Assembly: GCA_022539475.1 (NCBI GenBank) | Contig: VCMS01000048.1 | Coordinates: 215,780 to 279,779, forward strand | Source: Gracilaria domingensis | Lineage: Eukaryota > Rhodophyta > Florideophyceae > Gracilariales > Gracilariaceae | Direction: 5' to 3' | Length of the DNA: 64,000 nt | Shown: one piece after another, positions 21,332 through 30,143 of the stretch | How positions within the stretch are numbered: position 1 is the first letter of the stretch | Layout of the letters: each line of letters starts with the position of its first letter | Position numbers and translations under genes: made by a program | Notes under the pieces: model-generated | Told to the model about the DNA's origin: nothing | The model's input: only the letters and a program-made list of their open reading frames with translations | Databases searched by the model: none

Positions 21332-22321
21332 ATGGAAACAATATCCTCATGTCCATCCCGCTTGTCAGTTACAGACATCGCCAGCTCTCCCGCGCTCCTG
21401 CTCGTTGCCTGCACATGTATAATACTCCCATCCCTGGTTACCCTCCTTCTTCATCGCCACCATCGTCGTAGATCGTTACACGGGAAGGTGCGTGATCTCT
21501 TCATCTACCCAATCAAGGGTTGTGCTGGCATTCGCGTGGCCAGTGCCGAGGTGACGCCGCGGGGTCTGGTGCACGATCGCATGCTTATGATAATTCGTGA
21601 GTCCGACGGCGCTTTCCAGACCCAACGCCAATTACCCCGCATGGCCACCATTCGTCCGTTCTGGAATGAAAACGCCCATCTCGTGCTCACTGCTCCTGAA
21701 AGCCCTGATTTCGTCCTCCCACTTGCCGACAATGAAAACGACGAATGTCGTCGTAGCGCTCGCGTCTGGAGCCATGTCGTGCCCAACGCTATCGACTGTG
21801 GCGACGCCGTTTCTCATTGGCTCTCTGTGTCTTTGTCCGTGCCCGGTCTACGCCTCGTCCGAATGCCACATGATCATCGTCGTCCAGTGAAGAAGAAAAA
21901 TTGTGACACGCAGATTGTGTCGTTTGCTGACGGTTACCCTTTGCTACTTACTTCCGAGAAGTCTCGAGAAGCCGTTCGGAAGCTTGCCGGTCTGCCTGCA
22001 CTCACCATGCAACGCTTCCGACCAAATGTTGTCGTAGATGGTAGTAATTTGTCTGCCTTTGAAGAACATGAGTGGAGGCAAGTCGCTCTCGGTGATGCTC
22101 TCTTTAGCGCGCCAGAAAAATGTGAACGTTGTCAGGTCCCCCGAATCGATCCTGCCACAGGCGTTCCCAACTCCCTGGTTGATAATCAACCCACGGCTGC
22201 TTTGAAAATGCTCACCAATAACCACTTCGGCGTCAATCTCATTCCAGCCGCGCCAAATACAAAGGGTAATTCTATAGTGCGCATCGGCGACCATATCCGT
22301 TTAGTCCGCAAGGCCGCATAA
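21332..22321 (+). CDS. MOSC-domain protein, mARC-like amidoxime reductase
   Basis: 329-aa molybdenum-cofactor enzyme of the MOSC superfamily, resembling eukaryotic mARC, which reduces N-hydroxylated compounds with cytochrome b5 as electron donor. A single hydrophobic anchor lies at about 17-42, followed by a His/Arg-rich stop-transfer segment. The MOSC N-terminal beta-barrel begins at VRDLFIYPIKGCAGI, with RGLVHDRMLMII and FQTQRQLPRMATI. The MOSC core includes RFRPNVVVDG, WRQVALGDALF and the conserved Cys motif CERCQVPRIDPATG, whose Cys is the expected molybdenum ligand. The C-terminus ends at a short IRIGDHIRLVRK strand. Length and order are standard for the family. ATG at 21332 gives the anchor. 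Expected location is the outer mitochondrial membrane or another endomembrane. Confidence 0.88.
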   Translation: METISSCPSRLSVTDIASSPALLLVACTCIILPSLVTLLLHRHHRRRSLHGKVRDLFIYPIKGCAGIRVASAEVTPRGLVHDRMLMIIRESDGAFQTQRQLPRMATIRPFWNENAHLVLTAPESPDFVLPLADNENDECRRSARVWSHVVPNAIDCGDAVSHWLSVSLSVPGLRLVRMPHDHRRPVKKKNCDTQIVSFADGYPLLLTSEKSREAVRKLAGLPALTMQRFRPNVVVDGSNLSAFEEHEWRQVALGDALFSAPEKCERCQVPRIDPATGVPNSLVDNQPTAALKMLTNNHFGVNLIPAAPNTKGNSIVRIGDHIRLVRKAA

Positions 22322-23373
22322 CAAGTCGCTGGTTCTGTTCCAACGCTCAAAGAAAAGTTAGGGACGCATGTATGTTTGCATGATGTAGTGGTAGCATCAC
22401 AGTTGCTGCACCTTTGGCGCACTATATCATGGCATCCTCGAGATGCCCCAGTCTATCCTCAGTACACCAACTATCTCTCCACACCTACCCAATCCTAGAT
22501 GGTATCCTTCTCTCAGGCTTAATTCTGGACAGTTATGGACACTGCAAAAATCCAGTTTTTCAAATAATTTAGACATGAATTTCCATGCCTGTTTCTACCG
22601 TCTGCATCACTCCTTTCAATCGTCGGGCATAATTCTGTACACTTCCGAGGGTCTATGTTCGCAGCACAAACTTTGTTTTGAACGTTAGAGACCCCTGTAG
22701 TAGAGCCTGGCCACTTTGTAAATGTTCCGTCTTGTTATTATTTTGTCTACTACATTTGCATCCCGTAACGTTAATAAGCTATGGAAAGAACAATATTAAA
22801 CAAAAATAAATACCTAGGGTGACAAAAATAATTCAATAAAAATTTTCTTCAGCTACTTTATGAGCTTTTAAATTTTTCATTAACAAAAAAAAGTGCTTTT
22901 TCAAAGTGCCACGAAACTTTTTTGTGCATCTTTGACTGTACTTTCTGCAAAATGTTGCTTGTTTCCTACTTGTTCAAAAAAAGCCATCACGTGACGGTCG
23001 ATTTACACAAAAAAAGTAGAAAATCATTTTATAGCACCCTACTCTTCATTGTAACAAATATATTTAATATTTTTGCCATTCGATAAGCCAACTAAAGAGC
23101 TATATTATCTCCAAATGGAGCGATCTCACAAAGAATTCGTAAACATTAACTTCGCTAGACTTAACCTAGCGTTAAGCATGCCGAGACCAAAATAATGTAT
23201 TGCAATTAAGTTTGTCAGAAAATATTCGTGTACAGAATTAAGCCATGCACAAAATTAAGGCGAAGAGAAAGACACAGTTTGCGAAGTACTCTTAAGGCAC
23301 CTCTACCGCTTGCTTGTGTAGCGCTCTATCGGCGGATTGTCTAAATTAAAAACGGGTGAAATAGCGTGTTCTT
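22322..23373. other. AT-rich intergenic region, no gene seen
   Basis: After about 22700 base composition becomes markedly AT-rich with long A and T runs. No frame on either strand looks coding. It separates the last host gene from the DIRS-type element and may be decayed repeat. Confidence 0.5.
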
Positions 23374-23553
23374 GTGATGTGCGGACGCTTTTATGCGCAT
23401 AAAACGCTCAGGCATAGATAGCAAGACCGGCGCAAAAAACACGCAACTCGCCGCGTACACAACTAATTAGTAATTGTGGACGGTGCTTCATATAAGCGCC
23501 GTCGGCTCGCGGGAGATCAGCGGCCGCGGATCTCCCCCTTTGCCTCTCTCTTT
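23374..23553 (+). repeat. left 180-bp terminal direct repeat of DIRS-type element
   Basis: Aligns without gaps to 38104-38283, with roughly 14 substitutions noted. Includes a TATA-like CATATAAG and a perfect GAGATC-AGCGGCCGCG-GATCTC palindrome near 23514-23533. Confidence 0.85.
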
Positions 23554-23599
23554 TCAAAGAGAGTCTGCGGAACTTCGGTGGTATGCGATTTGTTAGATC

Positions 23600-23995
23600 A
23601 TGAGAAGTAGGCAAGCCAAAAAGAATCTCGACAATATGAGAGCGTTTAGTGATAGCCACATTCAAGTCGCAGCGCTAATTGAAAGTACCCAACAATTGTC
23701 CGCGAAAGTAAACCTCGAATCCGCTAGAATCGGACCTGTCTGGATGACCACTTACGCCCAAGTGGCGTGCCGCTGCAAAGATGACAAGGAGTTCGGTCTT
23801 ACTAGGTATCCTAACGAAGAAGGACCTAGCGTTGGCGCCTTCAACGGAGGTTTCTCTGAACATCGAGACTGGCCCTTGCGTCGTCAAATAGAGAAGCACA
23901 GCAGTTTGCGTCCCGTTGCGGAATACGAAGCGAATTACATTAATGCAACGGGCTACTGGCTGGCATTCCACGAAGCAGCAGTTGCCTTAAGGTAA
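23600..23995 (+). CDS. small ORF at the 5' end of the DIRS-type element
   Basis: 131-aa open frame directly after the left repeat. It is hydrophilic with mixed composition and contains no zinc knuckle. By position it may be a Gag-like product or the N-terminus of the RT polyprotein. It is followed by a stop and a shift before the RT frame. No family is recognised. Confidence 0.4.
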   Translation: MRSRQAKKNLDNMRAFSDSHIQVAALIESTQQLSAKVNLESARIGPVWMTTYAQVACRCKDDKEFGLTRYPNEEGPSVGAFNGGFSEHRDWPLRRQIEKHSSLRPVAEYEANYINATGYWLAFHEAAVALR

Positions 23996-24310
23996 GAGTC
24001 GTTGACCGCCAGCAAAGAGGAAGAGGCAAAACGGTTCGATCTTTGGGCGCTGGTGTCGGTCAGGTACGCCTTACGTGTAGTTGGGTTACGCTGAGTTCTA
24101 TAAACTGGCAGCTAAAGATCCAACGCACTCTAAATTGGTTCTGCCTATTCTGGAAAGGAAGGGCGACATGCCCGCCGCGGACGATCTGCAGGATCCCATG
24201 GATAAACCGGAGTCTCATATGACTACCCAACTCATGAAAGCGGTGGCCACCCTAAGGGCAAGCAACGCAACGAAGCGTGCCAGGAAAAAGGGTGGCTCCG
24301 CTGGAGATCA

Positions 24311-26048
24311 GTGGTCGGGGGTAGATCTACGCGCCGGCTTTGGCGATCGACGCAGAGGGAAGCCGAAGCATGGCGCGACCTTGGTTGCTCGGACTTCTTA
24401 TACCGGGCAATCAAGTACGCGGTCTACGAGAATCCCGACCGCCCGTTCGTGGTAGGGCAGGGCCACGTGATGGGCGGCGTCCCCCAATCAGAAACCGACA
24501 AAGCGTTTGCTTGGAAGGACTTGCAGGAAGGCTGCCAACTGGGGATCTACAGAGAAGTAAGCAAAGCGTATGCAGAAGAAAGGGTGAAAGGTGGGGCAGT
24601 TCTATCCTCTTCATTCATGACATGGCAAGAAAGAGCAGAAGGGGAGAAGGGAAGGTTTATCGTAAACATTTCCTTGCAGTCCAAACATTGGAACAAGGGT
24701 TCTATTCGAATGGAATCTGTTGCGGAGTTTGGGATGTCACTGAATCGGGGAGACTACTTGATGTCTTTCGATATCGAGAAAGGCTATCGCCATTTGCGGC
24801 TTGCCTCGGGAATGAGAGATTGGTTCTTGTTTCATTACTATGGGCGGTATTTTCAGTGTGTCGCTCTTCCCTTCGGATGGGGCCATTCGCCGCTATGGTT
24901 CACGCGACCGATGGTGCCCTTCGTGGCTGCCCTGCGCAGCAAAGGGTAGAGAGTACTGGCTTACTTGGACGATTTTTTAATCGCCCCGATCCCCTTAGAA
25001 ACGGTTGTCCTTCCTCACCATTGTGCTGGGGCCCGAAAGGCCATATCCAAGCTCATGAAATGTCTAGGACTAGGCAGAAACGAGAGCAAGGGATGTTGGC
25101 AAGGCTCGCAGGAAATCAGCCACCTTGGAGTAGTTATCAACACTCTGCATATGAAGTTCTACGTCCAACCGCACAAATTATTAAGAGTGAAGCAACTGGC
25201 AAAGAAGATGCTAAGGCAGGTAATTCTTGGCAGGCGTTATGTCGGCTTGAAAACGCTGCAACATTTTTGCGGAGTATGTGTTTCTCTCTCTTTGGCCATG
25301 CCGTGGGCCAGTTTTACACCAGGTCCCTCTACTGGGATATGACCAAAGGGAGAAAGGACAATCAAGGAAGGAGAAGGCTCAGCGATCAGAGTATAAGGGA
25401 TCTGCAGAGGTGGCGGCAGTTGACCACGCAGGAACTATCGGGGCGCCACATCCTTCCGTTCCAGTCCGACTCCTGTATGCATGCCGATGCAGCAGATGTC
25501 GGCTTCGGGGGCAGTCTCAATTTAGAGAGTCTGGAAGCAGTAGTGGACGGGTAGTGGAAGGCACAGGGCATTTGGAGTTGGAAAGATCGGGCGCAGTCGA
25601 TTACATATCGAGAGTTGAAGACGATACGGCTGCTTCTGAATGGGCCACTTGGAGAAAGGCTGGCTGCATCGGGCAAAAGACATGTGCTTTTGCGCGAGGA
25701 CAACCAAGCAGTGGTCCTAATCGCCAACTCCTTTGTGTCGTCCAGCCGCCTCTTAATGAAGGAACTTCGGCGTTTAAAAGAATGCTCGATAACATGGGGA
25801 TTCTGATTCACGCCGAATGGCTACCTTCTGTAGCAAACCGCTTCGCAGATGCACTATCGCGACGCTTCCGCAGAGGAGACCTCCAGATCACCAGACAGCT
25901 ACGGCGTTCCGTGATGAATGGTATAGAGGCTGCCCTGGACGTATTTCGATACCGGCCTCTCGGCGAGCATCCGGTATTCCGGCGCCGCCAAGCATACAGA
26001 GAGCTGGAGACAGAGTGGAAGAAGACAGACAATGTCAGAGTGTTGTGA
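24311..26048 (+). pseudogene. DIRS-type reverse transcriptase and RNase H, broken
   Basis: RT motifs read in order: KGRFIVNISLQSKHW, FDIEKGYRHLRL, FQCVALPFGWGHSP and YLDDF (the catalytic YxDD, encoded at about 24962-24976). RNase H follows with MHADAADVGFGG, ITYRELKTI, LLREDNQAVV and AEWLPSVANRFADALSRR, i.e. the usual D, E, D and terminal D set. The style is that of DIRS/Ngaro elements rather than LTR elements. Breaks: an in-frame TAG at 24947-24949 just before YLDDF, a frameshift near 25280-25340, a second TAG at 25552-25554, and a frameshift at an AAAA run near 25780. Both nonsense codons are TAG. Either the copy is dead or some breaks are sequencing errors. Confidence 0.8.
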
Positions 26049-26376
26049 CCCCCGATGGAGCTCATCACAGCAACGCTGTTGAAGCTGCGCAGCTCCGAGG
26101 CACCGGCATACCCCTAGCAAAACCCATTGTCATTGAATCATCATGCGGCGGTAAATGAAATTGACGCCTTTCAATACTATGTAAGGGCATTTTCGAGGAA
26201 TTTAATTTTTTCAAAAAATCACACTCATGGAAATGTCAGTGAAAGAAAAACTTACTTAGTTTTCAATGACGTTGGTCATATTACCTTACTGCACCAGTCA
26301 CCTTGTCTGCAAGTCCATTGAAAACTCCTTTAGTTTTCCCTTAACGAGTTTTGCCTGGGTACGTCATCATTCCGAG

Positions 26377-27021
26377 ATGGACCCGACAGCCGTGGTACCA
26401 CTACGGCCTGCAGCTGGCGAACAAAGTGCACCAGCTGCCGCAACCAGCACAGGAGGTCTGGGACGCACATCGCAAGCTGAATCCCATCTGGAAGGCAGTA
26501 ATGTTGGAAATCAATATCTAACTCGCTCCACGAAAAAGGCTGTTATTAGCGACAACTGGGGCAGACAGAGCGAGGGAGGTGGCACGCAGCACGTCAAGTG
26601 CGCAGCGCGCAGTGCAGCTCGTTTTGCGACTACGCGTGGAGCGATCGCACTACGCGTAGTCGCAACTCACAGTGGGAAACGTGGGTTAAGTTCTGCACAG
26701 AAGACGGCAGACCAATACTCACTGTCACGGAAGGAGACTTTGTCGCTTACATTGGATGGTTGGCACTGAGGCGGGAAGCCGGAACTCAACACGTGAGCTC
26801 AAGTTCAGTCCCACAGTACCTCAGTGCCGTCCGTCAGATGCAAATTTTGTTGACAGGCAATCCCGTTCCACCATACCCATTCCTTCGCCATTTCCTTCGG
26901 GCGTATGCCAACTGGGAAGACAAGAACGTTCCCGATCAGCGCGCTGCACGATGTGGTGTGCCTGCGGGTGTAGTGCAAAAAATCTGGGCGCTAGGAATGG
27001 CAACCGATAACACGCGCGTGC
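26377..27021 (+). pseudogene. tyrosine recombinase, N-terminal part, interrupted by Gypsy-1
   Basis: The recombinase frame (from about 26598) contains the SAM-like DNA-binding domain: WETWVKFCTEDG, GDFVAYIGWLALRREAG and SVPQYLSAVRQM, followed by a proline-rich loop. It is cut at NTRVL by the Gypsy-1 insertion. The frame resumes in register after the target duplication at 37501. An overlapping frame from 26377 (MDPTAVVPLRP) may be the original N-terminal extension, joined by a shift near 26600. A 14-bp-arm palindrome sits at 26624-26665. Confidence 0.7.
26624..26665. repeat. perfect 14-bp-arm palindrome in recombinase gene
   Basis: TTGCGACTACGCGT and its exact reverse complement flank a 14-nt loop that itself contains GCGATCGC. 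It is far stronger than expected by chance in coding sequence and lies at the start of the recombinase domain. Confidence 0.85.
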
Positions 27022-27576
27022 TGTGAGATAGTGCGCACAAGCGACTACTCAAGAGAATGTCCAGGAACGGTGGTGTGGATGCGCGGCACACGGGGTGTAA
27101 GGCCGTGTGAGCTGCCGAGTCGGAAAAGACGGTCGTTGAAGGTGCGGAGTAGTCCACGGCACTCTGTGGTGAAACCGAGTACGGAGACACGCGCAGTCCA
27201 GAAAAGGTACCACGCGCCTAGCCAGAGAGCCGGTGCAACGGTAGTGATATCGCCGCAGAACAGCCTGTGCAGGTCTTAGACAAGCTGGGTTCCTACTACG
27301 ACTTAGGATCCGTGCCACGGGAAACAAGACGAAGAACCTAGTAGGAAGCACCTTGGTTTACTGTCATGGTGGCCACAGCCGAGCTGGCGAAAATAAATAC
27401 CTATTCCGCCGTCGACACACACGTGTACGACTTACCGATCACGGGGCACTAGTTGCCACCGGCATACGCGTGGACTACTACTACTACTACTAATATGTCT
27501 ACTACAACAACGCCATCCGGCGAGCGGGTTTCCTTACAGTGTCAACATTGCAACCGTCACGGCTCAGTATCTTACA
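27022..27576 (-). repeat. Gypsy-1 3' LTR
   Basis: 555 bp, begins TGTGAGATAG and ends TTACA on the plus strand. Contains a (TAC)n run at about 27472-27492 and an AT-rich AAATAAATACC (27391) that could be the LTR TATA region on the minus strand. Confidence 0.95.
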
Positions 27577-27578
27577 GA

Positions 27579-27591
27579 CCCCCCTTCTTAG
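27579..27591 (-). promoter_or_regulatory. Gypsy-1 polypurine tract
   Basis: On the sense (minus) strand CTAAGAAGGGGGG ends two bases before the 3' LTR, the expected position of the plus-strand DNA primer. The same 13-mer recurs at 30190-30202 and a 12-base version at 33571-33582. Confidence 0.8.
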
Positions 27592-27777
27592 CTTGTTGTC
27601 CGTCCTCGGACAACCTCGCGTCTGAAACGCTGAAGTCCGCCTTCGGAGCCCGCTTCACATACCGCGCATCCGCCCTCGCTCTCTGTTCCATTAACTCCAC
27701 GCCATACCGTGCTCGGGTCTCTTCGCCTTCCAATCTTTTCGTTTCGCCCTCGACGCCCGCTTCGGTTCATCACGACA

Positions 27778-29520
27778 ATGCCACAGGTAGGGGGGCATTG
27801 GGTCAGTCCGGATACGGAGTTCGACCATCGCCGCCACCCGGGTCGCCTTTCAATCTCGCAGCGCCGGGTGATTGTGCCGTACCCTGTGGATCAATACGTT
27901 GACACTTCGGCCGAGTGGTTTGACGCGACGCGCTTCGCTGCTCTCCCAGTCCGTCCAGAAGTCGGATACCTCGTCGGTAACAAGCGTCTACGCGACGGCT
28001 CGTGGGAAGCCCGATGGGGACATATGCGCATTCGGCTCGACGAGGGACCTCGTTTCTATGCGGTTCTTTCCGAATCCGGAGTCCCTGCTGACATGCCATG
28101 GGTCCGGTGTCCTCAAGAACGCGACTACCAGAGGCGCTTGGCTGCTATGCTCATCCGTCTTCGGGAGGAGTATGATACGAACGACAGCGCATGTCCGTTC
28201 CCGCCACCTGGCCATAACCTTCTTGCGCTCATCGCATGGGAGGTTCCACTTGACGGCTTTTATCTCATTGCGGAGCGTGAGCGATGGGGTGATGACATCA
28301 GCGACGAGGCCCGCATAAGAACCGGCCACGGTGTATTCTTTGGTTGGCACAACCAGGAATTTCATGACCTCCTTCGACCGAAGCGGCGGGGTCTTTATCT
28401 TTCCGTCGCGGCGGAGGAAGAGTGTTTCAAAGTGTCACGGTACCTTTGCGTGCCAAGTCCTCCGATTGCGGCTTACTACACCGGTCTCATGCTCACCCAC
28501 GAGCGGATGGGCTACTTTGTCCGTGCAGTGTTGAAGACGGAATGGTGCGTGTTGGCTTTCTTCGCGTTCCTCTACGCTGCCCGAGACGGATTACCGATGC
28601 AATTGAAGTTTAGCGACTGGCGCCTTGCACGGGACCCCGACTTGGATGCTCCGACCGGACGGCTGATGAAGATTCCTTGCGAGCTAGTTCGCTTCATCCG
28701 CCTGATCGGTGTCCAGAACATTGTCCGTGGTACCGACTTTGGTGCAGCGGAGGCGGACGCCCTACTGGATTACGTTGTACGCATCGACTGGGACAAGACG
28801 CCGAACCCGGGGTATCTTTGGTATGATTTCGAAAACGACCGCTTCCCGGATATTCCCAGACATCCTGCAGAGCGAGACGACGGACGCGAGTACAAGAATA
28901 ATCCTCCAATTCTTCCGGAGTCGGATTGCATGGATGCTCCACGGCAGTACGCCGAGCACTACTTTCCGCAGGCGCGCGGCTTCGTTCCGGAGTGCATCGC
29001 CGGCGGCCATCTTCAAAACACCGATAACGGGAGTGTGGAAGGAGAAGAGATTGATGCCGTTCCCGTAGTGGAAGTTCCCACGCCGGTCAGGGCCCAGGAC
29101 ACAGAGGTAGCCCAGGTTTGCTGGATGAACATCCAGCCGGAGCCGGGAACTGTCCTCCAACATCTTCACGAGTCATCCGTGACGGATGCGGCGCGGGACT
29201 TGTCCGACGACGGCACTCATCTCTCTGGGCGTGTGTACAAGGCGTATCAGAGCCTTAACGCACGCTGCGAGCAGCTCGAAGAACCGATTTCGGACAGCAT
29301 AGTGCAGGCCCTGCAGCGTGCCAGAAAATGGGTTGAAACCGCCAAACTTCTTGACCGCTTCCGAGAGACGGTTGCCGGAGATTTCGTAACCATTATGGAT
29401 GCCGTGAAGGAGGGTGCTGAGACGATAATGCGTGAAGAAGAGATTCAAGAAGTGACCTCAGCGCAGCCAGAAAACAAAACATCGAAGATTGCATCAACAA
29501 TGCCGAACACGGAGCATTAG
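27778..29520 (+). CDS. 580-aa antisense-strand ORF of Gypsy-1, unknown function
   Basis: Uninterrupted frame on the strand opposite gag-pol, between pol and the 3' LTR. The first ATG (27778) gives 580 aa. Residues 1 to about 390 look globular and rich in aromatics (EWFDATRF, VFFGWHNQEFHDLL, WCVLAFFAFLYAARDGLPM, RIDWDKTPNPGYLWYDF). The remainder is acidic, with a predicted coiled coil near 475-560. No catalytic motif, zinc finger or membrane segment is seen and no family is recognised. An AATAAA at 29572-29577, 52 nt after the stop, suggests its own transcript. A pyrimidine tract ending CTTCTTAG (the reverse of the polypurine tract, 27579-27591) could act as a splice acceptor upstream. Gypsy-2 carries a broken relative at the same position, which argues that the protein matters to the element. 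Confidence 0.75.
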   Translation: MPQVGGHWVSPDTEFDHRRHPGRLSISQRRVIVPYPVDQYVDTSAEWFDATRFAALPVRPEVGYLVGNKRLRDGSWEARWGHMRIRLDEGPRFYAVLSESGVPADMPWVRCPQERDYQRRLAAMLIRLREEYDTNDSACPFPPPGHNLLALIAWEVPLDGFYLIAERERWGDDISDEARIRTGHGVFFGWHNQEFHDLLRPKRRGLYLSVAAEEECFKVSRYLCVPSPPIAAYYTGLMLTHERMGYFVRAVLKTEWCVLAFFAFLYAARDGLPMQLKFSDWRLARDPDLDAPTGRLMKIPCELVRFIRLIGVQNIVRGTDFGAAEADALLDYVVRIDWDKTPNPGYLWYDFENDRFPDIPRHPAERDDGREYKNNPPILPESDCMDAPRQYAEHYFPQARGFVPECIAGGHLQNTDNGSVEGEEIDAVPVVEVPTPVRAQDTEVAQVCWMNIQPEPGTVLQHLHESSVTDAARDLSDDGTHLSGRVYKAYQSLNARCEQLEEPISDSIVQALQRARKWVETAKLLDRFRETVAGDFVTIMDAVKEGAETIMREEEIQEVTSAQPENKTSKIASTMPNTEH

Positions 29521-30143
29521 ATCGTGTCAGTCGAGAGCGATAATCCACTCTGTGGACAGCAATGCTGCTCAAATAAACTCTTTGAATTTTTTGAGAGCTC
29601 CTGTACCGCCATGCACGAGCGCACGCTTGGTAACCGATTCGGTAATCAGTAATGCGCGTAGGGCGTGCGCGCTGGCACTCAAAAAATCCTAAGTATTTTG
29701 AGGGCGCCAGGAGCGCAAATCGCGTGTTTTCAGCCTCTGAAACGGCCTCGTTTCCGAGATATCAGGCAAAAGAGTAATCGCCGTTTTTGACCGTTTGCGG
29801 AGGGGTAATTTCCGCGACAGATATTTTGATTATCCTTGCAAGTAGCCTCTGGCGCTTCCAGGCGCTCCCTGCCGTATGCGGGCCTAGAGAGCATGCGCGC
29901 CTGGTGCTGTCGCTCCCCGTTGCATGGTGCGTCCTTGCTGGGCGCCGCCGCGTGCACCGCGTCCTTGCTGGGTTCTACAGCGCGTGCTGCGCATTGCGCA
30001 AAGTGCTCAAACGCATTCCGTGTGCCGTCTCCTTTCATCTGTGCTTCGTGTGCTGAGGCAATGAGCCGACACGGAGAAGAGCGCTGCTACGAAGAAGCAA
30101 TGTCAATTAGACATGACGCTGGAACCTGTTTTGAGAGGGATCA
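29521..30143. other. Gypsy-1 spacer between antisense ORF and pol
   Basis: Convergent 3' region. AATAAA lies on the plus strand at 29572, and a hairpin-prone CTCAAAA...TTTTGAG pair at about 29678-29703. Open frames here are short and not convincing. Confidence 0.5.
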
